Positions 26,483-36,046 of a DNA stretch of 64,000 bases are shown piece by piece (positions within the stretch are counted from its first letter, which is position 1; every line of letters starts with the position of its first letter). The notes under the pieces are model-generated. The model did no database searches and was not told the DNA's origin. It was given only the letters and a program-made list of their open reading frames with translations. The stretch comes from JAUMBM01 sp964441755 (lineage in GTDB: Bacteria > Bacteroidota > Bacteroidia > Chitinophagales > Saprospiraceae): the NCBI GenBank assembly GCA_964441755.1, contig CAYTVG010000017.1, positions 1 through 64,000 on the forward strand, read 5' to 3'. The position numbers were made by a program, and so were the translations under genes.

Positions 26483-26490
26483 TAATTTTG
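26483..26490 (+). promoter_or_regulatory. Candidate -7 element for the TPR/AraC regulator
   Basis: TAATTTTG fits TAnnTTTG, but no well-spaced -33 element is seen, and the 5' leader would be about 200 bases. The rest of the divergent interval 26352-26696 is AT-rich with poly-T and poly-A runs and shows no other feature to me. Confidence 0.3.
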
Positions 26491-26696
26491 GGCGGCTAAA
26501 GTGCGTATGCTTGTCGGCTGCTGTTTAAGACAGCAGCTACTTTACGTGCCAAATATTTTCTTTCCTGATCTGTGCGCTGGCTCTCCCCCCCCCACTGCCC
26601 GCAACAGACCAGGCCCAACGTTGCATTACTATGTCCCAGTCTTTCCGTCTATCTATTTGGCAAACAACCCCTTGCCAAAATTCGTCCAGGCTGTTA

Positions 26697-28244
26697 ATGG
26701 TTGTCAGAAAACTGCTTTACACCTGTACACTCATGCTTTCTCTGCTCAGTTGGCAACAAGCGCGTGCCAACAGTAGTTGTGACGCGATTGAGAAAGCGGC
26801 ACTGCAGATTAAGGAAGAGGTGCAGTCGGCCCGTTATTATGAGGCGCTGCAGCGCTACGGCAAACTACAGCGAGGGGGACAGTTACAGGCTTGTGAAGAT
26901 CCGGCTCCACTGGCCAACCTGTACATAACAGTAGCGACTGCCTTCACTATAAGTGTTGTACGCGACAGTGCCATTAAATACCTGGAACTCAGTCTGCAGC
27001 TCAGCACAACCAACAATCTGCCCGACATCAAAAACCGGGCAAGTACAACCTATGCCATGCTGCTCAACCAATTGGGCGCTTATGAACGAGCACTGGCACT
27101 TTTCAGAGAGGTATACCAAGAGCAGATCAAGCTAAACCCCGATGATTTTCGGCGCAAAGCCATCAACACTTTTAATATTGGTCTGACTTTTCAGAATCTG
27201 CGCCAGCCTGATTCTGCCCTTGTATATCTGCAGCAATCCTTATCATTTGCTGATAAGGCGGGGTTTGCTCCCATCAAGCCCAACATATTCGGTATCCTGT
27301 CAGCGCATTATCTGGAGACAGGCGACTTTAAGCAGGCACAGCGCTATGCCGATGCTGCCTTGAGCGCGTCACAGCAAAATAACAATCGGGAGCAGATTGT
27401 TCAGGGCTGGCTCTTGCAGGCCGACCTATTGATCGCGCAGCAACAGCGCACGGCGGCACTTGCCTCCATTGACAAGGCAAAAAAATTGATGGCAGGTGAT
27501 CATTTTTCGCTCCTGCATGCGCAATTATACAAAAAGCGCTACCAACTGTTGTTTGCTATGCGCGACAGCCTCTCGGGTCTTCGAGATCTGCTTGAGTACC
27601 AACAAATAAAAGACAGTCTCGATATTAGAAACCGTGATGCACAAAGGGAGAGTCTGTCCAATATGTTGCAAATCGCCGAAGAGAAGTATGCCCTTGAGAA
27701 GCGGCTTGTACAGACCGAACGTGCCCGGCTCATACAGCGCTATAGTCTGGCTCTGCTACTGGCGGTGGTGATGGTCATATTGGTGCTGTTCCGGTTATAC
27801 TATGTGAACGTGCGTAATAAGAGTCTGTTGTTTAAAATCAACCTCAATAAGAAAAACCAGCAACAAATAGCCAACCACAAACACGAAGATATTTTCTACC
27901 AGGCGGTAGACCTGGTTGAGAAAGAAAAATTGTATCTGGATCCTGACGTGAGCATAGCCCAGCTCGCCCGTATGCTGGGAACCAACGAGAAGTACCTTTC
28001 CAATGCCATCAAAACAGGCAGTGGGGACAATTTCAAGGCATTCATCAACCAATACCGCATCAGCAGTATTAAGCAGCGCATTGAAGAAGCCATCCTCTCA
28101 GGGGATCCCCTCACGCGTTTTTCGATGATTGGCGAAGAGTGCGGCTTTAAGAATGAGTCCACTTTCTACCGCGTTTTCAAGGAAGAAACCGGCATGGCAC
28201 CCAAAGAATATGCGATGATGCTAAAGCAGCATTTGAATCTGTAG
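26697..28244 (+). CDS. TPR-transmembrane-AraC regulator
   Basis: About 515 residues. A signal or anchor (KLLYTCTLMLSLLSW) is followed by periplasmic TPR-like helices (residues of about 50-330), a transmembrane helix (SLALLLAVVMVILVLFRLYY) and a cytoplasmic AraC-type helix-turn-helix (about 420-515: VSIAQLARMLGTNEKYLSNA, then FSMIGEECGFKNESTFYRVF). This architecture senses outside or periplasmic cues and regulates transcription from the membrane; the signal is unknown. The start ATG at 26697 gives a signal at once; an upstream ATG (26631) would add 22 hydrophilic residues. It is divergent from trp and followed by a bidirectional hairpin. Two further proteins of the same architecture lie at 29774-31513 and 36047-37801. 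Confidence 0.8.
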   Translation: MVVRKLLYTCTLMLSLLSWQQARANSSCDAIEKAALQIKEEVQSARYYEALQRYGKLQRGGQLQACEDPAPLANLYITVATAFTISVVRDSAIKYLELSLQLSTTNNLPDIKNRASTTYAMLLNQLGAYERALALFREVYQEQIKLNPDDFRRKAINTFNIGLTFQNLRQPDSALVYLQQSLSFADKAGFAPIKPNIFGILSAHYLETGDFKQAQRYADAALSASQQNNNREQIVQGWLLQADLLIAQQQRTAALASIDKAKKLMAGDHFSLLHAQLYKKRYQLLFAMRDSLSGLRDLLEYQQIKDSLDIRNRDAQRESLSNMLQIAEEKYALEKRLVQTERARLIQRYSLALLLAVVMVILVLFRLYYVNVRNKSLLFKINLNKKNQQQIANHKHEDIFYQAVDLVEKEKLYLDPDVSIAQLARMLGTNEKYLSNAIKTGSGDNFKAFINQYRISSIKQRIEEAILSGDPLTRFSMIGEECGFKNESTFYRVFKEETGMAPKEYAMMLKQHLNL

Positions 28245-28272
28245 AACCTGTGTAAGCTTAGTGCATACAAAT

Positions 28273-28313
28273 AACAATGCCCGAAAAGCCTGCCTGGCCT
28301 TTCGGGCATTGTT
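28273..28313. terminator. Bidirectional hairpin between convergent genes
   Basis: An 18-bp stem with one mismatch (arms 28273-28290 and 28296-28313, 5-base loop) lies midway between the stops of the regulator and the convergent secreted protein. Confidence 0.65.
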
Positions 28314-28328
28314 GTAATCCGGCCTATG

Positions 28329-29300
28329 CTACTGATCGCAGGAACCGTTGGTTGTCCAGGTAGGTAGTCCGTTGCAGAACGTAAGTACCTGTCCTTGCGA
28401 ACCGGCATTCAGTCTGGTCCATGTATGGCCATTCCAAAACATCATATCCCCCGGATTATTGGCGGTCGGGAGGCTGTCAGACGCCTGTGGGCTGGGTGCA
28501 GCAGCAGCAGCGGCGGCAAACTGGTTGCTGCCATCGGTGAGAAAAGCCAGATCTACCCATTCAAGAGTGGTAGGTGTGCTGGCATTGGCCATGAGAATCT
28601 GGCCGGCTGTCGGAGCCGTTGTCGGAAACTTATAGCGCATAGTGCTGCCACTGTACACGCGCAACTCCCCCACAATCCGAATGCTGTTGGCACTGGTAAG
28701 GCGTATATAATCACTAGTGGAAGAACTGGAGGAAATATTGACATCCTCACCTGAAATCACATTAATATCATTTGCGACAGAAGTCAGTATTATCTGGTCA
28801 GATGAGAGCAGTTGAATGTCCCCAAAAGTACTGTAAACCGTGCCATTGGGGTCAGTAGCGCTATTGTCATCGAGATTTACGGTGGTGATGTAAATCTCAT
28901 CGGCTGATCTGATTTGGATATCCTGATCATTTCCGAGCGTTTCTATGGTCAACGGATTAACTGTACTGTAGGTCTTATCGGTGATGACATTCCCGTTTAA
29001 ATCGATGTCTTGTGTAGCCTTGTGATTACCCAAATCATCCGTCCGGTATGTCAACGCCCACTGGCTGCCTGTGTAATAGTAAAATCCGGAGGTTCCATCC
29101 GTTTGAAAAATCAGCAGACCTATTGCCGGACTACTGATGGCATTTCGCTGTGTCTGCGTCATGGAAGGGACTAAAAGTCCTTGCGTAGTGGAAGAAATTT
29201 CCAGTGCAGCAGAAGGGTGCGGGGTCTCCGTTCCTACGCCTACCTGGCTATATACATTTACTACATACACACAAAGCAGAAAAGTGAAAAACTGTTTCAT
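28329..29300 (-). CDS. Secreted repeat protein of unknown function
   Basis: A 323-residue protein with signal peptide MKQFFTFLLCVYVVNVYSQ. The next region (VGVGTETPHPSAALEISSTT, GLLVPSMTQTQRNAISSPAIGLLIFQT) is the tail-fibre-like or adhesin-like opening frequent in Bacteroidota surface proteins. A beta-helical Asn/Asp/Thr/Ser-rich middle follows, with repeated 'D.NVISGEDVNISSSSS'-type strands, and then a C-terminal FWNGHTWTRLNAGSQGQVL. No T9SS sorting domain is seen at the end, so it may stay in the periplasm or be surface-attached another way. I do not recognise a catalytic function. Confidence 0.7.
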   Translation of the reverse strand: MKQFFTFLLCVYVVNVYSQVGVGTETPHPSAALEISSTTQGLLVPSMTQTQRNAISSPAIGLLIFQTDGTSGFYYYTGSQWALTYRTDDLGNHKATQDIDLNGNVITDKTYSTVNPLTIETLGNDQDIQIRSADEIYITTVNLDDNSATDPNGTVYSTFGDIQLLSSDQIILTSVANDINVISGEDVNISSSSSTSDYIRLTSANSIRIVGELRVYSGSTMRYKFPTTAPTAGQILMANASTPTTLEWVDLAFLTDGSNQFAAAAAAAPSPQASDSLPTANNPGDMMFWNGHTWTRLNAGSQGQVLTFCNGLPTWTTNGSCDQ

Positions 29301-29773
29301 AATGAAAAATAATTAATAAACAATTGCGATGCAGTTTAACGAACAACAACTAGTCTCAGGTACATCCCGACACCTGACTTATTGGTGGAGGAAGTACGAA
29401 GTGGAAACAAACCGGACAGGTCGTTTATGTTTCAACAAATATTACTATTTTAGTACATTCAAGTGTATAAAATAAGCTTATCGATAAACCACTTCTGCGA
29501 GCATAGTGCGGAAGTGAGAAAATTATGCTCAATGGCGTAGTACAGCAAACAAATGAAAGTGTGCACAAAGGACAGGAAAATCAACGATTGTAGAGATGCT
29601 ATTTAGAGATAACTTTTTCTCAAATCCAGAAATCCGCTATGAAAACAGGAATAGCTACTATGAAAACAGAGAAAATAACTACACAATAAACACATACACT
29701 AATTATCATATATATAAGTTTAATTCTACAATAATCATTGCGCATTTAGCAAGAAGAGAAGATTAACAAAATC
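29301..29773. other. AT-rich intergenic region without a gene
   Basis: 473 bases between two leftward genes. It is AT-rich, has a short direct repeat (CTATGAAAACAG twice near 29637-29675) and no convincing open frame or full promoter match. Confidence 0.5.
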
Positions 29774-31513
29774 CTAACCATGATCTCTATTCCTAAGTCG
29801 CTCCTGCTTACAGGCAAGATGGTACTCGCGGGGCGTCAGGCCGGTAAAATATTTGAACGCCCGGTAGCAGGAACTCGGCGAGTTGAAGCCGGCTGCCAGG
29901 TAAAGGTCATCCCGAAAAGCTGAGTCGCCGGCATCAATGCTGTCTTCGATGAGTCGCTTGGCTTCATTGAGGCGATAGCGATTGATGATTTGTGCGAAGT
30001 TGTCTTCGGCATGCTGGCTGATGGCCTGGTAGAGATACCTGCGATTAGTACCCAGCATGGTGACCAGCAGCTTTTGGTTGAAATCCGGATTGAGGTATAG
30101 TTTTTGTGATTCGATCACCCGTAACATTTGGTCGTACAGATCCTTTCGATCTTCGGAAAACACTTCCAGCGACTCGTCTGCTGTTGCATTTTCATTATCA
30201 GCCGGTGCAACACTGCCAATTTGTGTAGCAACAGCATAGCTTTGCCTGCTTTTTTCTGCCTGCAGCAGGCTGTCCATCATTTTTTCTTTTTGAAAAAGCT
30301 TTTGCAGATAATTTCTTCGCAGCGAGCTAATGAGTAAGGAGAGCCCGATCAGGGAAGCCATGAAAACGATAACCATGACCATAAGCCGCTGCTTTCGGCG
30401 GCTCATGGCCAATTCCAGCTGCTGGTTGCGGATGAGCAGATTTTTTTCCCTGACCAGAAAAGCCTCCCGCTGGGCCTGAATGGCTTCCATGTGGGTCTGA
30501 TTGCGGACATCGGCCAGTGTGCGATAGAATGACTCAAAATGCTTCATGGCAAGGCTGTAGTCGCCTGTGCCTTTGTAAGCTTCGTACAGCAGGCTGTCGA
30601 TGGTGGCCCGGTATATGGGAAGGTTTTCGTCTTCAATCCAGTCGAGTGCCTGTTTGCCCAGCTCGATAGCCCGTGTGTAATTACCCAGAGATATTTCGAG
30701 CGAACTGAGCATGCTGTAGGCATTTGACAGCATGACGAAGTGCTCTGTTTCCGCTGCCAGTGCAATTGATTTTTCGATGGACTGCCGGCACTCGGGCAAC
30801 TGCTGCTGAAGCTGGTAATAGGCCGCCCATACAGCGTGGTTGATAATAATCGCCACTGTGTCGGCACTGTTTTTCGACAGCTCTCTGGCATTGGTCAGGT
30901 GCAATAAAGCACTATCGATCTGCGCCAGTGAGAGGTAGGTGATGCTAATACTGAGTTCATCCTGCAACAATGCCGAAGAATGCTCATCCTTTTTAGAGAT
31001 TTCGTATGCCTGTAAAAAATGAGATAGGGCTTCTTTGGGTTGCGACGACATGGACAAGATGCCACCCAATACCCGATGCAGTTTGGCCAATAAATAGGGC
31101 CGCTTTGTTCGACCAACATAATCCGTGAGTTGGTCAACATACTCCATTGACCGATCAAACTCATTTTCCACCATATAATAAAATGCCATCTCCAGCTTGG
31201 CCGAACATAAGATGACACTATCGCGCGCTTGTGGGAGCAAGCTGGCTAATTTTTTCACATACAATGCTGCCTGATGCTGATCCCCCAGGCGCCGATACGC
31301 CTCGCAGAGTTGTGTATAGTAGCCAATCTGTCGGTTTGCCGATTGACGCCCTTTCCCGGCCGACAATTGCTTATCGGCGAGTGCTATGGCAGTCCGCAGC
31401 CGGCCTTCTGCCATGGCCGATGCGATGAGACTGTCCTGTGCTTGGGTCCCTGCCCAGTTTGCTTTGCAGAGCAGTATCAGTACAATCAACATGCATCGAT
31501 TAATCTTTTTCAT
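29774..31513 (-). CDS. TPR-transmembrane-AraC regulator
   Basis: A 579-residue paralogue of the protein at 36047-37801. Order: signal peptide (CMLIVLILLCKANWAGTQAQ), TPR-like repeats over about 350 residues (ALSHFLQAYEISKKD, YTRAIELGKQALDWIED), a transmembrane helix (RLMVMVIVFMASLIGLSLLI), a short linker and a cytoplasmic AraC-type domain (LLVTMLGTNRRYLYQAISQH, AAGFNSPSSCYRAFKYFTGL, TPREYHLACKQERL). It is probably a membrane-bound one-component sensor. It flanks, with its paralogue, the delta-60 T9SS gene, which suggests it may control surface-protein expression (inference). Confidence 0.8.
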   Translation of the reverse strand: MKKINRCMLIVLILLCKANWAGTQAQDSLIASAMAEGRLRTAIALADKQLSAGKGRQSANRQIGYYTQLCEAYRRLGDQHQAALYVKKLASLLPQARDSVILCSAKLEMAFYYMVENEFDRSMEYVDQLTDYVGRTKRPYLLAKLHRVLGGILSMSSQPKEALSHFLQAYEISKKDEHSSALLQDELSISITYLSLAQIDSALLHLTNARELSKNSADTVAIIINHAVWAAYYQLQQQLPECRQSIEKSIALAAETEHFVMLSNAYSMLSSLEISLGNYTRAIELGKQALDWIEDENLPIYRATIDSLLYEAYKGTGDYSLAMKHFESFYRTLADVRNQTHMEAIQAQREAFLVREKNLLIRNQQLELAMSRRKQRLMVMVIVFMASLIGLSLLISSLRRNYLQKLFQKEKMMDSLLQAEKSRQSYAVATQIGSVAPADNENATADESLEVFSEDRKDLYDQMLRVIESQKLYLNPDFNQKLLVTMLGTNRRYLYQAISQHAEDNFAQIINRYRLNEAKRLIEDSIDAGDSAFRDDLYLAAGFNSPSSCYRAFKYFTGLTPREYHLACKQERLRNRDHG

Positions 31514-31610
31514 ATATAGTTTGAAAAATTAAGCCGCCACTTCGCGACCTCAGAAAGATTATTGTTAATTGAAGCGTACCGCGATACCTCCCACGGACAA
31601 AACCCGGAAC

Positions 31611-31618
31611 CAAAATTA
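31611..31618 (-). promoter_or_regulatory. Candidate -7 element of the TPR/AraC gene
   Basis: Minus-strand TAATTTTG matches TAnnTTTG 97 bases upstream of the start at 31513; no clear -33 motif at 19 bases. Confidence 0.35.
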
Positions 31619-32162
31619 TTCAATCCCCCTAAATACTGTAGATAAGTAAATAAATTAAAATTAACCAATTTCATAAAACAATATAAAACAATTACTTAAA
31701 TAACAAAAAGTATATAATTGACATAGGTTATTGCATAATTGACTTATCATATCATTCAAAGTATACATCTGCACTGCAGGAATTGCAAAACTGCTCAAGC
31801 TCGCTCTGACTGACCGTATACATTTGCAGCATGCTTGTGAGCAGGTGTATACCTGCTGAAGCTCACAGCAGCAGGCTATCCGCAACAAACAGAGCGTGTG
31901 GTGATTCAGCGCCCCTAAATATCCCTTTGGGGGTTGAAAAGCGTCTACAGGATTTTCCCGACAGGCCCCAAACGGCTCTTTGCTGCGGGTTTTGACCTTT
32001 TTTCAGTTGCCTGGCGATTACTGTGCTACGCCAAAAACGCTAAGCAAACGAAAAAATGCCCGGCTTTTGCCCGCGGCAGCTATTCCCGGGCACACACCAA
32101 TCGCAGTCAAAAAAGTAGTGTAGTAATTATTGTAGATTATTAGTTAAAGACGGGAACATTCG

Positions 32163-32196
32163 TCGGCTGCCCACACCCGGGCAGCCGATTTTTTTT
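32163..32196 (+). terminator. Intrinsic terminator with no gene upstream
   Basis: Perfect 10-bp stem TCGGCTGCCC/GGGCAGCCGA with a 6-base loop, followed by eight T. It is oriented rightwards, but no rightward gene precedes it within 1 kb. It resembles the terminator after 35866. Confidence 0.7.
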
Positions 32197-32758
32197 GCGG
32201 CCGCTGCCAATCGGGCTGAATCAGCTTATTGTACAGTCAGCCTATGTACAAGCTGCTTTACAACCTTTTCAAGCACTATGATCAACGCCCTTCATCTCTC
32301 TACCGGCAGGCGTTGCTGTCTGCTAAAAACCTTTACAAATAATCAATGTGTAGTTAATTGGTAATAAAGTAATAAGATGTAATAACACTGCGTTTGGCAA
32401 CAACACATACTATAAACATGGTATTGACACCCTTTCGGGGGATCACTAGCTTTGCCTCTATAAGTATACTACCCACAAACACATAAAACATTTACAAATA
32501 CATTGTATTGAACTTTTCCTGCTAATGACTCGCGTGTGTAAGCATGAACCCTGCAATGACCATCTTATACCAGGTAAACAGATGCCAAACATCCCATTTT
32601 GCCGGGAGAGAACAGCTATTTGCCAGATTGTTTGGTCATGAGAGATGACCTTTGTGAGGTTGTCGAAGTTAGTAGTTGTGCTATTCGATTGACAAAAAAA
32701 GGATAAAGACACAGCCCGTCATGAATGATTTTATTAATATAAAGTAGCTTCTATTGTT

Positions 32759-35700
32759 ATGAAAAAAAAATTGATAAAAAGCAGCATTTTGCTGCCAACA
32801 GTCAGGCGCAGCTGCAAGCTTCGCACTTACACAGCACTAGTGCTTAGCATGGCCATGGCGCTGCTCAGCCAGCAGGGATATGCGCAATGTAATGCCAATA
32901 GTTTTGTGCCACCTACCATTTTTCACAACACGCCCAGTGGTGTTATCTGGTCTTTCAACCAGGAGCCCGACGGCAAATTTATGGTAGCAGGCCTTTTCAG
33001 CGGAGCTGGTGTGCAGGATGTTGCCCGCCTCAACAGCGATGGCAGCATTGATAACACCTTTAGCTCACCGGCACTCGGTGGCTACCCCGATATAAACCGA
33101 CTGCGGCCAGTAGTCAGGCTTCCCGACGGCAAGTATTTGGTGGGGGGATACTTCACTACCCCCACAAAACATATTGTACGGCTCAACAGCGATGGTTCTG
33201 TTGACAACACTTTTAATCCTCCCAATTTTACACACAACATTGTCTCTTATGTGACTATCATTGTTCCGCTCGCTAATGGACAATACCTTGTGGGTGGTAA
33301 CTTCAGCCAGCCCAAGGAGAGTATTGTACGACTCAACAGCGACGGATCTCTCGACAACAGCTTTGGCTATGTGGGGGTTCCCGGGCCTACCACGCCCAAC
33401 CGGATTCTCAACGGTGTATGGGACATTGAAATCCTGCCCGACGGCAAGATGATTGTAGGTACAGGCAATGGTGTTGAGCGGCTCAATGCCGACGGAACGC
33501 GGGATGTGACGTTTACCAACGTTTTACTTGCCAATCCACCCAATGCTATAACACCTTCTGTGGAGGTTTTACCCGACGGAAAAATAGTTGCAGGTGGTAG
33601 CTTTACGACCGTGTCCAACCGCATCATGCGACTCAACAGCGATGGTACCCTTGACGCGTCTTTCACACCGCCGGCCGACATCAGCGGTGCTGTTTTTGAA
33701 ATTGAGCAGCAGTCTGATGGCAAGCTTATGCTCGGTTTTTTCAATAACAGTGAGTATGTCATACGCCTCAATGCCGATGGTACGCGCGATAATACCCTTG
33801 AGGTGCCTGCCATCAGTGGTGGTACAAACACTTCTGTGCGGGATATTCAGGAACTTCCCAATGGATTTTACATGGCATCGGGCAGCTTTGCGAATCCGCG
33901 TAGCTGTATTGCGATCTTGTGTTCAGGCGCGCTGGGACTAAGTAGTGTATCCGGCGCCTATTGTGAGGGACAGACAGCCTCAGTTAGTTACAATTCGAGC
34001 GTGGCATACAGCGCCGGCAATGTGTTTACCGTTCAGCTCAGCGATGCCAGTGGCAGTTTCAATAGTCCAACGACCATAGGCAGTCTGACTTCGACTGCCA
34101 GTAGCGGCACGATCAGCATTACCATTCCGGCCAATACCCCCGCCGGCAGTGGTTACCGAATGCGCGTGCTCAGCTCCGGCGATGCTTTCACCAGTGCAGA
34201 CAATGGCAGCGATATTGCCATTGGTGTACAACAAACACCCACACTAACAGCAGGCAGCCCCAGTGCTGCCTGCGATGGCACTGTCACCATCAGTAGCAGC
34301 GGTAGTTATAGCAGCTATGCCTGGTCAACAGGTGCTACTACCTCATCGGCTACGGTGAGTGCCAATAGCAGCTATACACTGACTGTCACAGATGCCAACG
34401 GCTGCACGGCCAGCGTGTCTACCACGGTCAGCAGCATTGTACCCTGCTGTACGGCACCCAGTCAGCCGGGGGTTATCGCCGGTGTGCAAAGTATCTGTCC
34501 CGGCACTGCTGCAGCTATGCTCAGCAGCACTACGGCAGCCAGTAGCGGCGTCGGCACCCTTGAATACCGCTGGCAACGGTCAACCATCAGCGGTAGCGCC
34601 GGCTTTACCGACATTCCCGGCTCCAACAGTGCTACCTACTCGCCCGGCGTGCTGAACACCACTACCTGGTTTAGAAGGCTTGGTGGCGTCAGCTGCCTCA
34701 CCGACTGGTCTGCTGCGCCTGCTTCCAATGTGGTGCAGGTCAGCGTACAAGACGTCACACCCCCAAGCATCAGCTGCATGCCTTACACACTCGTCTTCAA
34801 CGGACAGGCGAGCATCAACCTGGATGTCAATGAGCTGGCAGCGGCTTCTGACAACTGCGGACTGCAGTCTGTTGTTGCGTCTACTACTTCTGTCAGCTGT
34901 TCGCAGCTGGGGCAGGCTGTACCCGTCACCATCACCGCAACCGACAACAGTGGCAATATGGCCAGCTGCATCAGTACGGTGACCGTACAGGGGCTCCCCT
35001 GCGATTGGCGACAGCAGCCCGACGGTGTCAACTGCACCAATGGCAGCAATGTATCCTTCAATACCGGCAGCCAGGCATTTACGCTCAACAGCACTAACTG
35101 CCAGACGCCCATGGCGCCGCACACTTCCGACGGCTTCGCCTTTGCACAACGCACCCTTTGCGGCAACGGCAGCCTGCAGGCACTGGTCGTCAGCGTTGAC
35201 GGATCAGGCTGGGGGGGTATTGCTATGCGCGAAAGCAACGCTGCCGGCGCCAAAAAGGTGCATTTGCTCAGCAACCGGCAGACACAACACCGCCGCGAAG
35301 TGCGCACCGCCAACAATGCGCAGGTCATCCCGCAAATGATGATGAGCTCGCAGCGCTACTGGCTCAGGCTGGTACGCACAGGATCTGATATTGTGGGCTT
35401 TGCCTCTGCTAATGGCACACAGTGGGCGCAGGTTATGGCAGCCAAGGTCAGCATGAACAACTGTATAGAGATTGGGCTCATCACCCACCACAACAATGCA
35501 ACCGGCCAGGTTACCACCGTATTCTCTGATGTTGCTGTTACGGGTAGTGGTGGTAGCAATCTGCAGCAGATCGTGCCGGGCGTACAGACAAACGCGGAAC
35601 AGGTGGTCGCCAACCATGGCCATGTATTCCCCAACCCGACCACGGGCGAAGTGCTGATCGACCTGAGCAGTTTCCAGACAACGGAGATGCAGATAGGCGT

Positions 35701-35866
35701 TTTTGATCAACTCGGCAGGCAACTGCAGGTACTGCAGGTGGCACCTATGGATGTTCCCTGGCAGCGGGTAGACCTGTCAGGCTATCCCGCAGGTGTGTAC
35801 TTCGTAAAACTTAAGGCAGAAGGCCTTCCTCAACAGACCGAACGGGTCATATTACAACAACCGTAA
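32759..35866 (+). CDS. Delta-60 repeat surface protein with T9SS sorting domain (type A)
   Basis: A 1035-residue secreted protein. After a signal region (about 20-42) come seven to eight delta-60 repeats of about 50 residues (RLNSDGSIDNTF, LPDGKYLVGGYF), a predicted beta-propeller. Then come Ig- or PKD-like modules rich in Ser/Thr (DASGSFNSPTTIGS; a cysteine-containing VTDANGCTASVSTTVSS), a HYR-like segment (ITATDNSGNMASCISTVTV), a concanavalin-like module, and the C-terminal type A sorting signal (HVFPNPTTGEVLIDLSS ... YPAGVYFVKL). T9SS cargo is delivered across the outer membrane and usually anchored there. It sits between two paralogous membrane regulators. Confidence 0.85.
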   Translation: MKKKLIKSSILLPTVRRSCKLRTYTALVLSMAMALLSQQGYAQCNANSFVPPTIFHNTPSGVIWSFNQEPDGKFMVAGLFSGAGVQDVARLNSDGSIDNTFSSPALGGYPDINRLRPVVRLPDGKYLVGGYFTTPTKHIVRLNSDGSVDNTFNPPNFTHNIVSYVTIIVPLANGQYLVGGNFSQPKESIVRLNSDGSLDNSFGYVGVPGPTTPNRILNGVWDIEILPDGKMIVGTGNGVERLNADGTRDVTFTNVLLANPPNAITPSVEVLPDGKIVAGGSFTTVSNRIMRLNSDGTLDASFTPPADISGAVFEIEQQSDGKLMLGFFNNSEYVIRLNADGTRDNTLEVPAISGGTNTSVRDIQELPNGFYMASGSFANPRSCIAILCSGALGLSSVSGAYCEGQTASVSYNSSVAYSAGNVFTVQLSDASGSFNSPTTIGSLTSTASSGTISITIPANTPAGSGYRMRVLSSGDAFTSADNGSDIAIGVQQTPTLTAGSPSAACDGTVTISSSGSYSSYAWSTGATTSSATVSANSSYTLTVTDANGCTASVSTTVSSIVPCCTAPSQPGVIAGVQSICPGTAAAMLSSTTAASSGVGTLEYRWQRSTISGSAGFTDIPGSNSATYSPGVLNTTTWFRRLGGVSCLTDWSAAPASNVVQVSVQDVTPPSISCMPYTLVFNGQASINLDVNELAAASDNCGLQSVVASTTSVSCSQLGQAVPVTITATDNSGNMASCISTVTVQGLPCDWRQQPDGVNCTNGSNVSFNTGSQAFTLNSTNCQTPMAPHTSDGFAFAQRTLCGNGSLQALVVSVDGSGWGGIAMRESNAAGAKKVHLLSNRQTQHRREVRTANNAQVIPQMMMSSQRYWLRLVRTGSDIVGFASANGTQWAQVMAAKVSMNNCIEIGLITHHNNATGQVTTVFSDVAVTGSGGSNLQQIVPGVQTNAEQVVANHGHVFPNPTTGEVLIDLSSFQTTEMQIGVFDQLGRQLQVLQVAPMDVPWQRVDLSGYPAGVYFVKLKAEGLPQQTERVILQQP

Positions 35867-35934
35867 ACGAGGTCTTCAGCAACAGACATACAGACCATCT
35901 GCAACTAATGATTAGTAGTATAGACGGGAATTTT

Positions 35935-35971
35935 GATCGGCTGTCCTTCTGAGGGATGGCCGATCTTTTTT
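35935..35971 (+). terminator. Intrinsic terminator of the delta-60 protein gene
   Basis: GATCGGC/GCCGATC stem extended by imperfect pairs, then six T, 69 bases after the stop codon. It is similar in sequence and flanks to the orphan terminator at 32163-32196. Confidence 0.75.
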
Positions 35972-36046
35972 GGTGCGGCCATGAGCACACACAGATTTAG
36001 TACCGTTGTGTAAGGAAATTGCATACAATCAACAAAGACCCTCACA

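Larger units (their letters stand above)
31514..32758. other. Long intergenic region without a supported gene
   Basis: About 1.25 kb. It contains AT-rich promoter-like sequence on the left and an intrinsic terminator at 32163-32196. Around 32136-32200 it is similar to the region just after the T9SS gene at 35909-35975 (a shared GACGGGAA lead-in, then a hairpin ending in a GCCGAT-type arm, then a T-run and GTGCGGCC/GCGGCCG). This looks like the leftover 3' end of a gene no longer present. A 32-codon frame beginning MYKLLYNLFKHYDQRP at about 32244 is seen but not supported as a gene. Confidence 0.5.

Noticed and set aside
31934..32143. 69-codon frame in the long gap
   Set aside because: No similarity, no start context, and it ends in the orphan gene-end structure.
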